Assembly (NCBI GenBank): GCA_025602915.1
Contig: JAHLJZ010000002.1
Location: 372,001-436,000, forward strand
Source: Paraphysoderma sedebokerense
Lineage: Eukaryota > Blastocladiomycota > Physodermatomycetes > Physodermatales > Physodermataceae
DNA: 64,000 nt
Direction: 5' to 3'
Numbering within the stretch: the first letter of the stretch is position 1; each line of letters starts with the position of its first letter. The translations under genes and the position numbers were made by a program. The notes beneath the pieces were generated by a model that was given only the letters and a program-made list of their open reading frames with translations, was not told the origin of the DNA and did no database searches. Below are positions 10,267-24,263 of this stretch, one piece after another.

Positions 10267-13200
10267 TCAGTTGGTATCGTTTTGGCTTATCTGACTATTA
10301 CTCCCTTCATCTTCTTCCTTTATACCTTCTTCCATTCCAACTGTAAATTTTGACCTTAAAGGACTCACTCTCTCAACCTTATCATTTCCACTTTGAGTTT
10401 TGTCATGTTCACCTTCACTTTCGGTGCCTTCTATCTTTGACCCATCACTTTCTGAACCTCCGACACTCCTATTCTCACCGTCTATGTTCATTCCTTCTCG
10501 ACTATTTTCTTCTCCTTCATCCACTTCATCGACCGACAATTTATTCAATTCGTTTTTCAACATCGCAATGTCAGGATGACTATTCACTTTGCCTGATCCT
10601 CTATTGTACCCTCTCATAGATCCATTTCTAGAAATAGTCGTCACAGTAGAATTTGTGTTCGAAGTGACATTAGACCCCGACGATACCGAAATAGAGATAG
10701 AATTCGATGAAGGAGTATGGAATACTGAAGCGACGTTTGAAGTTGATGAATTGGAGGTATTGGATGAACTTGAACTGAGAGAATCTATGGATCCAGTTTC
10801 GGAGACTGATTTTTTGTGGGTATTTTTAAATGTTGACTTGTGCGGATCGTTGTGATGAGATCGATGAGGGGAGGAAGATCTAGATGATTTTGATGAAATC
10901 GAGGATGAGAGGGAAGTTGATTTTCGGAGGACAGGAAGTGACGCAGATTTTGAAACTGAGGAAGCAAAGATATTATGGAGACGGGATGCTGCAGTGGTGG
11001 ATTTTTTAGTAGGAGTTGGAGGAGATGAATAAGAATGGGTATGATGATGAGAATGGGGCGATGACGAAACATTTGAATCCGAGGTATTATCTATGGATGA
11101 AGGTGATACAACTTGCGTGGTATCTGAAAGTGTAGTTGAATTGGTATCTGAGTTATTATTAGGTGAAGACATTGAATTAGACAATGAATTATTTGAAGCA
11201 GAATTCGACGAAGAAGTGGATAATGAGAAAAAATTAGTCAGTCGTTTAGACTTTCTTTGAGTATTCACAATCACCGGTGAACTCGATCCCGAAGGTTCTT
11301 TACTTTTATCTTCAGTTTTTCCTTGTTGAGACTCAACATCAGAGGAGGATTCGTCGCATGAATCATGCTTATCGGAGGAATGTTCGGACGATGCCGACGA
11401 TGGACCGAAAAACGCTGGGAACCTCGATTTTCGTTTATTCTCCCCAGATCCTGACCTTCGAAGAGCTACCGGGTCGGGAGAACTCGATGCAGAAGTGCCA
11501 GTTGAAGATGTATTAGTTCCTTCTCGAGTTTCCGATTCCTGTTGATCTTTCTGTTGTGGTTCGCCTTTTTCTGCTGTGGTTGAACCGTTGCCATTTTCCA
11601 GCTTTTTTGTCGCACCATTGTTCGAAGGAACTTGAGTACCGAAAAAGGATCGTAAAACTTTTGTTTTCTTCGGCTTTCCGACAAACGATTCGCCCAACTC
11701 CGCCAAAGAAGACGTCGACCAAGACCGTTGAGATCTCATCAAAGTACTCTCTGTTTTTGAGCTCTCCTCGATCAAAATTTCAACCCCAGATTCCGCGATG
11801 GAACTCGTCGTCGTTTTGGGTTTCGTCTCAGTAGAACTGTCCACGCCACTTTCAGTGACAACAGAGCTACCCTTTCCGGAATCTTTAGATCTCATGGTAT
11901 CCATTGACCTTCTACCTGTCCCCGAATCTTCCCCCTTACCGCCTGCGGCACTCTTGGATCCTTTATCTTTTAACTTTTCTTTTTCCTTCCGTCCTCGACT
12001 TTCTTTAGCAGACTTTATTTTACTCTTCAGAGCGAAAACAAAGTCCTGCTTTGATTTACCATCGCTAAAATAAAAAACATATTTCAACGGTAAATCGGCT
12101 TCTTTTCCTGTGGCGGATGAACCAGTCGGGGTGGTACTCGGAGACGGTGACACTTGTGATAATGAATTTTGAGGACTAGTCGATGCGTTCGTTGAAGCTG
12201 ATGCCGGAGACGATGACGATTTCGTGTTTAGGGTCGATGAGGCGGCAGAAACAGAGAGGGGATCAATAGTGATACGGATAGTTTGTGAAGAGCCGACTGA
12301 ATCTGTGTATGATACACGGCACAATTAATAAGAAACAAAAAATTAGTTATGACGACCCAATCACATTTGCACGGCAAAAAATAAATCAAACCATCAACAT
12401 CCGCCATCTCTACTAGATCCAAATCTCCCAAATCCAACAACCTTAGAAACTTCAACACCTTATTATGATGTATCAATCCCAGTTTACTTTTCACCGAGAC
12501 TCTAGCAATCATTAGCGTATCCGAGAATAAAAACAACCTCATCGTTTTCGAGTGCCGAGTTTCTTGGACTTCACATTCAAAAATTACACGACGAGAATAT
12601 TTGATGATGGTGGGCTAAGTTGAGTATTATATCAGATACCATTATCGCTGGCATTGCTTCTGTTTAACAGAAGGTATATGAATAAAAGACATACCGGACA
12701 CCCTTCGACCAGTTTAAATACTTGAAACATTCTTGTCATTTCCTCTTCTTGCTGTTTCACCAAGTTGACTTTTGCAGCAATATTGGACATCTGTTCCAAC
12801 GCCGAATCCAAGTGTGTATAATCGGGATGATCTTCCGGTGTATGCTTTTTCAAATCTAGAAAAAAATTCGATTTGTCAATTTACATTACACATAACAATT
12901 AACCGAAATCACCAATGGTATGAAAGATCAACCTCTCAACAGCAAACTATATCTGGTAACTCTTTGAATCGGCAGAATTAAAAAGTCGGTTAATCGTTGT
13001 CGATTCGTTTCCTTCGAGCTAGCGGCCGAATCGTTGAATGATTTGAAATTATTATTTCCTTCTTCAGTTCGTCGTATGATATTGAGAGCGGACGAATAAT
13101 TGTCGACATATTTCAGAAAAATTTCAAAGGATGTGTTCTGTGATGGAATAAAAAAATTCACAAAACGTCAAAGTCAACGGGTACCATCCAGATAACGGAA

Positions 13201-16200
13201 GATGCGAAATGAGCGAAACATACATTGTCCAAGAATGTCTTCCCGACAACAGACGTTTCAAGATCCCAGCTCTCAACCACGTCTTCTAAAATCTTTGAAA
13301 AAAAATCACTGAATTCTTTCAGTTCATTGCAAAAGTTGAAAACAATTCTAATAAAAACAGGTGAAACGATTTGATTTGATGTTTTTACAGCTTTGGTTAA
13401 CGGATTAATGAAGTACTACAAACGAATAAGTAGAAGAAAAAACAATCAGCAAAGTTTGGTGAGTTAAATGCCGTTAAATGACGGTAAAAGGAGGGGACAA
13501 GTAAACGGATGAAAAATTAACGATTCCTTTCCAAATGAGCAATATACGAACCGATTCCAAAATGCCTAAATTTCTAGCATAATTCTTTTCTGTTTCAAAA
13601 ATTTCTCTTGCAATAAACTTCCTCATTTCCAATCTCTTCTTCCTCTTCATCTCTGCTTCCAGTTTTTCTCGTTCCTGTCTCTCTTCCTCGGTTTCTTCCG
13701 GTTCTTTTTCTTCCGGCACCGATGACTCTGTATTTTGAGCAGAACTGATGGGAGAAGGGGTATTGGATTCGGGTGAAAGATTTGTCGGTGAGACCGACGT
13801 TGAGACTAGGAGACGACGAAGGGAAGAGTTTCTTTGGGATATCTGGGATTGTGAAATAGCTAGAACAGGTGATTTCTGCTTTTGAGAAAGATTTTGTACT
13901 TGCGATGGAGCAAGAGCTTGCAGAGGAGTATGAGGTTGAGTGATGATTGATTGAGATTGAATATTAGGTCTACGCAATGAACTTTGCCGTTGCGGTGCTC
14001 GATTAGGTGGCAAGTATCCTGGCCGCGTTACCTGCTGAGGAGATTGTGGGCGGTAAACAGTATTGGCCATAGTTAGAGCAGCTACTGTTTGTGACGGTCT
14101 CGCTGGCCCACGATTCATATAAAAATTTGGGTGATTGTGGAGCGGACGTGGTGTGAGAGGGGGAACGAAAGACGGGACGGATTGTAGCAGATTTGAGTGA
14201 TTCGGATCAATATATGATCGTCGATAGAACATGGGATTTGGAGGGGCTCTGAATGGATCGCTCACCTGATGTTGTAATTGCTGAGGGAACTGTCCATTAG
14301 GCGCCGGTCGATTCATATTGGGCCGCCTTAGAGAAGTCGACCGTTGCACCAATGGTCTTACAAAGACCATATTATTTGCTGGAGTTATCTGGGGATACGA
14401 TGGAACACTACCGAGGACGGACGGCGGTCGATTTGCACCAGCATAATGATTTTGCTGCGAGGTGACCGAAGAGTACGGAACCGGATAGTTTGGAACGATG
14501 ATGGGAGTTCTACCGAACGGTGCTCGTTGCGGTGGCCGGTGAAATGAAGACATTTGAGCTTGATGCATGGAGTGACGATGAGGAGGACGGTATAACTGTT
14601 CTGGAGATTGAAATTGCGGCGGGCGGAAAGATGTGGGTATCTGATTTTGCTGGGGTATATACGGCTGCTGACTTGGAGGGAAGTATTGTGATTGTCGGGG
14701 CTGTGGTATCCGCATCATGTTCGAACTGGCTGAAGACTGCCGTTGGTGCGACTGCGTAAATTGTATATACTCTTGCGGCTGTGCTACCGCATTCTGAGAT
14801 TGGTTTACTGGTTCGGACTGCATTATATTTTGGGAAGCATGATTATTCGACTGCGTTCCACTCTCATTCCTATTTGAGTTGGTCAAGTCCGATCGCTGTC
14901 GTAAATACTTGCAGACATGCTTGGTCGTATACACATCAGGCAAAGCTGTACTCTGCCTGAAATCCAATGTAGCGTAAACGCTATGTTCCGACAACGGTTT
15001 TGTGAGGTCATCAAAGTCTAAAGAAACACATGATATTATGTTGTTCCGCCTGTCAAGACAAACAATCTCGTAATGATCGTGCGATACTGGCATTCCAAAC
15101 ACTCGATCGAAAGTTGACGGCGGCAAGGAGTCGAGGTAGTGTATGTGAAAGGTAGGGTAGGAAGATGAAGAGTGAAACGAGGTAGCGTATAGGCGGTAGA
15201 AATCGTTTGAATAGGATTGCAGGAGGAGAGTAGGGTATGTTGTGCTCTATGTAACGAATATTGAAACATGTTAAATCAATGGAAACAGAATGACCGAGAA
15301 GTAAGGGAGAGTAGAATTGTATAAAGCTGTAGGTACCGTTGACGGGAGTGAAATTGCATGTGATATTAAAACTTCAAAAGTCTCTTCGTTTGGGTGATTT
15401 GAGGATGAAATGGGTATAGGTATGGGGATGCGAGGTAGAAAATGATCTGATTCTTCTTCCAATTCATTTATTGGCAAAAATGTGATGAATCCAGGTTCGC
15501 AGAGTAATACACCGGGTGGACTTTGAGCGTCATGAGGCATCGGCACTTTTTGGAACAAAACAAAAATAATACAAATAATTTAATTTCTTTAGGTGGGACA
15601 ACATGACACGAGGGTAAAAGCATAACCAAGGATGTTGAGCTTACTGGATAATATCTTGTAAACGGATGACGAAACAATGTTGGAGGCGACTTGGGTTAAT
15701 TCATTAGACTCTATCGAAATTTCATAGAACGACACGCGCTGTTTGCGAATAGTGTCTGCTGGGGCTTCCCTTTCTACTTCCAGACAAGCGAATAGACATC
15801 CGTTTTCAACATCCAATGCAACAACATCAACAACTTGCACTGTCGATACAGTTGATTCGGTGTCTATGAATTCAATCTCATTTGTCACATTTAACCTGGC
15901 ACCGGATCCGTCGGGCTCTATCAGGATGTAGACAAGTTTGCTATTTTCCACAGAGCCAACTAGTATGCATTCAGGCGATAATTTTTTGATGAATCGACCC
16001 CATTCGATCCATTCTGAATTGACAATTTCAAATCTCTCGTGATCCAAAGTCTCGAAGGCGTTGATTTCTGGATTGAGTGTTAGTATGTGGAGTTGTGAGG
16101 GGTACTCGGCCGCAACGATGAAATCTATATTGACAGGAAATGAAACCATATTTTTTGGTTAGCTTAGATATTCTGTATATAGACTGCATCGAGATGATGC

Positions 16201-16548
16201 AGTGTGGTTGTTAAAGAGAATGTTTGTTGAGAGCCAGAGTTTGAGGACGACACTTGAATATGTTGTCTCTTGTTGGGCCACCGACAGTAGAGGTTTCAAC
16301 ATGCCTTTTTCACCGGGCAGGGATAGAGTGCCTAGCCCGACGACCTGAAGGTCTATACTAGGGTTTGGCAGACGGTAGGACGAGTGATTTGAGGAGTCGA
16401 TTGCCCATATGTCGATAGAGGTCTGGGCGTTGTTGTTGGTGGCGAGCGAGAGGAGGTTGAGGGAGCGAGGGGAGGCGAAGCGGCCGATTGCGGCGAGGGA
16501 GGGGGAGGAGGGTGCCGAGGATAGACGGAGGGAGAGGGGCAATGGCAT
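10267..16548 (-). CDS. SF3B3/RSE1-like beta-propeller segment fused to a DH-PH Rho guanine-nucleotide exchange factor
   Basis: Nine exons (16548-16314, 16124-15645, 15545-15337, 15246-13552, 13415-13224, 13137-12933, 12855-12695, 12614-12392, 12302-10267) sum to 5436 nt, 1811 aa, all in frame. Residues 1 to about 360 resemble the N-terminus of SF3B3/CPSF-A/DDB1 proteins: GRFASPRSLNLLSLA, DFIVAAEYPSQLHILTL, NSKLVYIL, FACLEVERE, PPGVLLCEPGFITF, FHIHYLDSLP. The same exon 4 then runs, without a stop, into a Pro/Gln-rich stretch, a DH domain (EIFETEKNYARNLGILES; LTDFLILPIQRVTRYSLLLR; DHPDYTHLDSALEQM), a PH domain (MRLFLFSDTLMIARV) and a Ser-rich tail of about 560 aa. DH-PH proteins activate Rho GTPases. 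The propeller part is far shorter than a full SF3B3 (about 1200 aa). Two separate genes with a hidden boundary near 15.0-15.1 kb remain possible. Confidence 0.75.
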
Positions 16549-16952
16549 GTTTTCATAGCATGATGGTGGATGTAGTGATGGTGGATGTCTCTGTCGACGA
16601 TGAAAGAGGGAATGTTGTCGCGCACGGGAGATTCCTTTTATTATTACTACTACTGCTATTATCATTATTATTATTACTGTGATTACTACAGACTTGCCAT
16701 TGTTGCTATGAATTATCACTCTAGGCAGTAATGATATATTGTATAAGAAATAATAACATAAAGTAATATCATCATTGTCGTTGAGTGGCCACTGCTTCGA
16801 TTGAGTCATTCCCTCTCTCGTTCAATTCATTCAATTCATTCAATTCATTCAATTCATTCAATATATTGAATTCATTTGATTATCTCTCTCACATACACTC
16901 ACTCCTACTCTCTCGCCCCTAATTCAACTCAATTCCGCTCAATTCCCTGGCA
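16549..16952. other. Divergent promoter, RhoGEF fusion / CDC34
   Basis: About 400 bp between divergent starts. It contains ATT/ACT-rich simple sequence around 16635-16690 and a 9-bp tandem repeat at 16821-16862. Confidence 0.6.
16821..16862. repeat. 9-bp tandem repeat (TTCAATTCA)n
   Basis: About 4.7 exact copies of TTCAATTCA in the divergent promoter, 91 bp upstream of the CDC34 ATG. It is purine/pyrimidine-skewed simple sequence. Confidence 0.9.
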
Positions 16953-18330
16953 ATGGCATCGGCAGCCGCTCTCCTCGCCAAACAGTTCAAAGGTACTCAT
17001 GACTTCAAATGTCGTCTCCATATCATCCACTGACTTTTACTCTCTCTTATTCTTCGGAATATATCCCTGCCCCACTCACACTACTTAAAACTCTTTCCAC
17101 ACTCAACAGAACTATCCACAAACCCAATTCCCGGCTTCGTCGTCAACCTCCTAGACGACAATATCTTTGAATGGTGGGATTTATTTCTGGTTTAATTGAA
17201 TCTCTTGTCAGCACACTAGGCTCAATTCATGTCAGTGTCACTTACTATTCAAACAAACTAATCTCAATGCATACCTGTTCGTTCTCCCCTTTTCTCGCAC
17301 CCTTACTCGGTCGCTATCGTAATCGCCTCAGGGATATTGCAATTATAGGACCCCCTTCGACTATTTACGAAGGTGGTTATTTCAAGGTAAATCCCGTATT
17401 TCCCCTCTTTCTCAAATTGAATAGTCAACAGTCAATCGTACCGAGTAGGTCGTTGATGCCCGATTCAACGAATGAAATCTTGCAGTTCAATTCACTCAAA
17501 TTGAATTCGTATGTATAGGCCACGATGAAATTTCCTCAAGAATACCCGTTCCTCCCTCCCTCTTTTGCTTTCAACTCTAAATTCTTTCACCCAAATGGTT
17601 GGTAAACCTTTGTGATGTTCCTGTGCTAGTCCCTAATCCGGTGTTCGACAGTATCGCTAATTTCAATGTCAAAATTACCTCTTGTTTTGCTAGTGTATGA
17701 AGACGGCCGACTATGTATTTCCATTCTTCATCCGCCTGGCGACGATCCCTTGTCAGGTGAGACAGCCGCCGAACGATGGAACCCAACACAGACAGTCGAA
17801 AGTGTATTAATTTCAATCGTCAGTCTACTAGCTGATCCCAATACATCCTCACCTGCCAATGGTTTGCCTTTGTCCTATCTTATTTTTCATCGTTTTTTCA
17901 ACAGCTAACACTTTTTTTTTGCTTCACTCGCGGATTTCCTCAACCTCATAGTTGACGCCGGTGTCATGTTTCGTAACGATTTCTCGAGGTATTCTCAGAT
18001 TGTAAAGTCCCAGGTGGAAGAATCAAAAAGCAATATACCTTCTGGCTTTGTTCTGCCTACATCAGAAGTTGAATTTCAGCCAAAGAAGCCAGAGAAAGAT
18101 GATATTGGTTCGTCAGTCTTATCATGAGTTTTTTATCCACTTGCTATCAACCGCTCTAACTCTCCCTACCTCAACTATTTATTCATTTCCATTCTCCATC
18201 ATTCACCCTTGCTTACACAGATGAAGACTCTTTTTGGTATGAAGAAGAAGACTACGACGACTTTGAAGACGACGAAGATGCAGAAGATGACGAGGAGGAA
18301 GAAGACGAAGGGATCGAAGATGAAGAATAA
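16953..18330 (+). CDS. CDC34: Ubiquitin-conjugating enzyme E2, Cdc34/UBE2R type
   Basis: E2 that works with SCF (cullin-RING) ligases to build K48 chains on cell-cycle regulators. Seven exons (16953-16992, 17110-17173, 17332-17386, 17519-17597, 17694-17861, 17952-18107, 18221-18330) sum to 672 nt, 223 aa. The UBC fold reads clearly: WDIAIIGPPSTIYEGGYF, FPPS-type region FLPPSFAFNSKFFHPNVY, and the catalytic Cys in GRLCISILHPPGDDP. The acidic-loop insertion (PLSGETAAERW) between the Cys and WNPTQTVESVL is diagnostic of Cdc34/Ube2r/Ube2g E2s. The C-terminus is a long Asp/Glu tail (from about residue 190), the Cdc34 feature that docks on the cullin basic canyon. Confidence 0.95.
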
Positions 18331-19228
18331 ACTTCACTTCGTCGTGAGTTTAACACCCGATCTTGAAATAACAACAACAGATTGATCCCAACCCCTCATA
18401 CTCGACTCGGTCTCGTGTGAAATCAATTGAACGTTCATTACCTTACCCGTTTTAATCTAGTGTAAATCATCTTTCAACAAAACCTCACAATATACAAAAA
18501 ATTCTATAATGAAAAAAACCAACCGGCGACTTGATTTCTTCCCATTGGAATGAAACAACCCCAAAAACCCATTGTGAATATTGTAATCATCATTTAATGC
18601 TAACCTAATTCTCCAATTGTTTGTATTTCTCATTCAACAATAAAAAAATTATCAAATGACAAGACCCATATCCTAGTTGTCCCTTTCAACCACTATCACT
18701 TGAAATACACCGTTGAACAACTTGAACGTTACCATACCACAATCAATCGACTAACTTGTATTGTCATTCTAACCAAACCACTCACATCTCGTATAATCAA
18801 TCCGTTAGGGAAACTTTAGTTCACCTTGCCATACTTTGTCTGTTCATTGGTTCAATCAGTTATACAACATCAATTATAATCGATAAAAACGGTTTTCAAG
18901 ACCAATTTTACTTCAAACGGTTTACAATTTCAGATACAACGAATCAACTAAAACTTTTTTATACATTGATTTAAAAATTTAACCTTTGTAATTCACAATT
19001 ATCTTTTTTTTTTTTGTCTGATTTTTTGGTGGGGGTTTTGGGAAATTAAAGAGCTTCAGTAATGTTTAATAGCAAAAATACTGATTTTGAAGAATTATGG
19101 TACAAAAATGTAAAAAGTAAACAGAAAAAGTGAAACCGAAAAAGTTAAAAATTTTGGTTGGTTTCGTTTTGTTTGATTTGTATTTGATCTCTTTTTTTTG
19201 ATTTTTTGTGGTGAAGTTTAAAAAATTT
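18331..19228. other. Convergent 3' intergenic region
   Basis: About 900 bp, AT-rich with poly-T stretches around 19005. It holds the 3' UTRs of CDC34 and the MAP3K gene. No supported gene. Confidence 0.55.
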
Positions 19229-22200
19229 CTATTCTTCCAGTGGTTTAGACATATCAACGTCAGGTGAATACGGTGGTGTTATGAGTCCTTTATTTTCATC
19301 TGACGAATTTGGGGGACGAAGCAAAGAACTAGTTGGCGTAGAGTTTGAAGAATCTGAGTTTGTAGAATCGGCGGAACCGGTTTGTTGAACTGATTCTGGA
19401 TTTTCAAGTACCGGTTGTTCGATGATAGGAAACACAGGAGCAGACGATAATGGAGAGGAAAGCGGGGGAGAAGGAGAAGCGAGACCGGAAGATAAAGAAG
19501 CGGAATTAGAAAGATGATCGAATGAAAGTCTTAAACTTTCTTTTGTCCCTCTTGAACTCGCAAAACTTCCAACCGTTGAATTCGTCATGGATGAACTCAA
19601 ACTACTTAAACTCGTTCTACTACCGGCTCTGTAGCCTTTCGCTGGTCCAGACACACTACCGGTCATACTACCAGCAATACTACCAGCTACTGATCCTGCG
19701 GAGCTTCCAGTTCCACTTGGAGTCCGTGCTCTTCCGCTGCTGGCACCAGTTTTGCGGAGTCCGAGAATATGTAATTCGTATTCTTCTTCATGGTGTCTTA
19801 CGAACTCGTGTTGGAGAAGTTCGTCAACGGTCGGACGATCTTTAGGGTTACGGGTAAAACATTTTTTCAAAAAGTCTAACCCCGCTGGAGAAATGGCTGG
19901 GGGTTCGGGTAACTGAGGAGGATGAAGAGCGATTTGATAAATAACTGCCCATTGATTGTCGAGATGAGCATAGGGTGCTATAATAGAACCAAACAGAACA
20001 TCGTTAAGTTTGAATATAAAAATAACTCAACACGCGAGATAAAGTGTAACCTTTGCCTGTAAACATTTCAGTAATAACACATCCCAGAGACCATACATCT
20101 TGACATCCAATTTTCCCAGATTCTCTACTACCAAGAATAGTTTCCTAAAAAAACAAACATCAAAGTCAATACCTTAATACTTCCAACATGTCCCTAAAAT
20201 AAAGAATACAAACCGGACTCATGTAATTTGGTGTTCCAATTAAACTCATATTACCAGATTGTTGGTTCCAACTAGCGGTACCTCCTCCTCCCATTAATGT
20301 TCTTTGGTTTTTCAATATCTTGGCGGCACCGAAATCAATGAATTTGATGACTCCGTTTTCGTCCAAGAGAATGTTATCAGGCTATTTTAACCATTTGAAA
20401 ATAAAAATCAGCAGGGTATTAGATTCAAGGACAGAAGACTGGAGTAGGAATAGATATTAGAGTGAAAGAAGTAAAATCTTACTTTGACATCGCGGTGCAC
20501 AATTTTTTTGGAATGCAAGTACTGCAATCCTCTTAGCATTTGGTATGTGTAAAAACTGATAGGTTCTTCCATTACTGGACCATTTTCTAGTAATGTAGAT
20601 AAAGACCCAGAAGGAACGTATCTTGAGGATACACCCAGGTTAGATCTCCAGACATACGAAGGAAAAAAAGAGATTATGTAACGAATGAGAATTGTTAACG
20701 TACTCCATAAACAAATAAACTTTATCTCTATGAACTTCGACACCAATGTACTGTACAATATTTGGGTGAGAAATTTTTTCCATCACCGCCATTTCTTCTT
20801 GAATCATGGATTTAAATCGTCTCCAATTATTTGGATCTTGGACTTTAATTTCTTTGACAGCAAGAAGTTCACCAGTGTCAAGGTTGATACCGAGGTATAC
20901 GCTACCGTAACTTCCACCACCGAGGTATTTACCTGGTTATTCAAAAAGTCAGTTCAGGTTCAAAGATAGGTACGGATAAATATAAAGAGAATATTTACCG
21001 TGTTGCCATCGAATCGAGATACTAGAACTCGAAGAAGCCAAAAATGCTAAACTGTCCGACTCCATGTTCTTATCATCTAATACGCGCCCAATCAATCTAT
21101 TCTGCTGTTGTAGTTCGTTTCGCATGATTTCTATAGTCCTCAGGTTATCCAACACATGTTCCGGCACATTAGCGCTTGTGCAAATCTTTGTAAGATCTTG
21201 CTGTTCCTCTGCTTCGTGCATTAATGATGGAGGAATGGCGAATTGCATAGAACTAGCTCTAGCCCCTTCAATGTCGAAACAAGATAACAATAGACTCATG
21301 CATTCGCCTACGGTGCGACGAAGTCTGTTAAACAAATCTTCTTCGATATTGACAATCGCGTTGCCTTTTGTCACTTGCATGGCGAATTCCAGCGACATTA
21401 GCGCCCATCGGAATGTTTTTCGGTCGGATGACGAATGGGTGGAACAAGTAAAGTCGATCCAGGAAATACATAGTTCAATTAGCGGAACAAGAAGTGGATT
21501 AAGTGGATTCTCCGATATAGTAGCGTGGGGCGGTGGAAATATTTTCATGAGTCGATGACCGTAATCTGTAGCGAATGAGAACAAAGTCTCGACGAATTCA
21601 GATCGAAGAATTTGATCAGAGTCGCGCGAATCGCCCAAATTTTGAAGTTGGGTTTCCTCTTCTGCGGGACGCAAAGTTTCGTCTCCAATAGTTGCTCTGA
21701 TTTTGTCTACACTCTTCAGCAAACATTCGGCAAATCTGTAACTGCTGACGCCGACTCTGTTGACTGCATGGTCCAATAATGCATGGTTCGCTTTGCTCTG
21801 GCATTTAACCCCAAAATTTCTGATAAATGGGATAAGATCAAATAATTTCGACGCTGAAGGCGAAAGAGTAGAGTGATTAAGGGATGTTATTCGCATTGAA
21901 TACGGAGGTAATGCGAGCGGAACGGTGGGTAAGACAATGCTCATTGTCGGACCGGACCAGTTCTCAACCATACGGTAAACTTCAGGATCGACATCCACGT
22001 TTCTATGACTTGACATTGGATTAAAAATGTCGAAAGACAACTCCTCTTCTTTTGTCGGTTGACTTGTAGGAATCGACACCAACACTAAATACTCGGATAT
22101 GATTTTCTCGGTCACAGCATTTTGCTCCATAAGACCCATATACTCGAAATCCAGCGGTAAACCCGCAGAATTCAGTCTCGGTAGGACATTCGAAAACATT

Positions 22201-24263
22201 TGTTGAACTTTGGCGGGTGAATCCGCTAGAGAAGGAGCCCCGAATATATAAACTCCTTGGCATGAGTAGAAATCCGTAATGTCTTCGGGCACGTCAGACA
22301 CATTTCTTGATGAAGTAATGATCGATGAGGGTCGAATAAGTACATGACCAGTCTCTTGTAAAGCATGAATCAATTCTGGAAGTGTTGATGCGATAGTGAG
22401 ATCGGTCGAGTTTTTGAACTGCGTGAAAAGTGTTCTGTGGTATAGTAGGTTAGAATATTTCCCAAAATCACAAAAGGAACGAGAAAACTCTTCAAAATTC
22501 ATACTTGAAAAATGCCATGACTTCTCGACTCCTTGATCTTACCAAATCCAATATGCGATCATAGAACTTGACCAGTTTTACGCAAGGAACATTCTCTACT
22601 GGTCGAAATTTGTAGCCATATGTGTAGTATCTTCTGACATTATTGAACAGCTTCTCGGTCAATTTACTACAGAATATTTAAGTGTCAGAGCACTTGGGAT
22701 AGTGAAAGAAAACTCAGTGTGGAAACTCACCAAAATTCGAGGGCCACTTCAAGGTCCCCTCGTTTCAACAAGCCAGCAAAATGTGAAAAGAACTGAAGTT
22801 CCTTCTCCAATAAACCAAACTCTTTCACCAAGGTTGCTCCAGGTTTAGACCTATCCATGCTTAGTTCTGCATCTTCATTCTCTGTCATCACCGCTTGGGG
22901 GTAAAAATCGACATTGAAGGCCAGCTTCCATTCCAATAACTTGAAATAAAATTTGAGTGCGGACAGGATAGTTCGGTCAAAATCTTCCGAGAGGTCTGGG
23001 TAAAGCGCCCAAGTCTTCGCAGGTTCAACAAGATTGAAAGAGGGTAACGATGGGTAACGGAAAGCGGTAAGTGAGAGATATTGTTGCCGCACTGTGATTG
23101 CCAATTCGATGGAATTTTTGAAATCTTCCAGCAGTTGTTCGACGACGAGCGCAGAAGGGTAACCGTTGTCCGTGCCTCCTCTATCGAGAATACTATCCGA
23201 ATCCGAAGAATCTTCGTCGTCATTGTCATAATCTAATAAAGCATCACTCTCACATCCGGTGATTCGGGCGGAATAGTTCAATCGTAGCTTGAGTAATTCC
23301 TCTGCCAACTTTCCGGGAAACTTTGCCAACAACTGAATTCTATCGTAGTCAATCGGAAGATTAAGGGCCCTGAATGCCTCGTTTTGATTAATGATGGTAT
23401 CACGTAGTTTGAGGAGAAATTGGGGTAATTGCTGGGTAAATCTAGTCTGTTCAGGTTTGGTTGTCCGTTCCGACTTGAGCAACCGATCGAGAAAAGATAA
23501 CGAAGGTTCAAGATTATCCGGTTGGGAACTTTGAGCTGATACGATCTCTAGGGTAGGTGATCCAGTCCACACTTGTAATATAGAAATTTGCTGAGTTAAT
23601 TCGGTCGTAATGTTCATCCAACTAATCAAAGCGTGCAGATTGCGTTGAAACGCTTCACTGGCGTACAAGGGCTTTTCCGCCTTGAGTTGTTTTCTAGTTG
23701 GATACAGCTCTTCCACTTTTTCAACACTTTCTAGTAATTTCTGCACTTGCTCGAGGGGAGCAGAATTTTCGTCGATTTGAAAGGTAATCACTTGTTCCAA
23801 TATGGAATCGACTCGGCTGCGAAGTTTAGTGAGGAGGATTTGATAGGAATTCTTTGATACTTTATGAATGTAGGAGCGAAGTTGCAGCCATAGATCAGCT
23901 GCGAATGTTGACGGTTGGGAGAATGAATTGGCGCCGAGCAATCTTGTAGTAATAAATATGGCAAGGTTTTAGTCTCTCTAATTATTATTACACTACCTGT
24001 GCATCTCTATTGCGCATCCTCGGGGCAGTCGTTGCCTCGTAATGAACCCGAGCAAACGTAAATTAATGAAGAGGGAGCGCTCACCTCTGAGTTTCGCTTT
24101 TGAGGACTTCGCCGGTCAGCACACTCTCCAACATGGCCTGCCATTCGAACCTCTCCTGCTGATGCTGGCCGACCGCGGCCTCACCATTGGAGGGGGTCGG
24201 CGTCCTCGTCCTGGTCCGTGGGCGTTGGGGTTCCAGATTTCCAGAGTTGTTCGAATCGCTCAT
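19229..24263 (-). CDS. MAP kinase kinase kinase, Ssk2/Ssk22/Wak1 (MEKK4) type
   Basis: MAP3K at the top of the Hog1/Sty1 osmotic-stress cascade; it phosphorylates the Pbs2/Wis1 MAPKK. Nine exons (24263-24085, 23942-22731, 22666-22505, 22434-20999, 20932-20704, 20621-20483, 20381-20214, 20144-20051, 19977-19229) sum to 4368 nt, 1455 aa. The first exon carries [17 protein letters not shown], the Ssk2-family N-terminal signature, and [14 protein letters not shown] follows before the kinase domain. The C-terminal kinase has [63 protein letters not shown] and [16 protein letters not shown] Gly/Ser/Ala repeat tail follows the kinase. Start: the only ATG before the signature. An E-box pair lies 321 bp upstream. 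Confidence 0.93.

Noticed and set aside
10589-12073. Several long plus-strand open frames opposite the RhoGEF tail
   Set aside because: They are antisense shadows of the low-complexity Ser/Glu-rich coding region.
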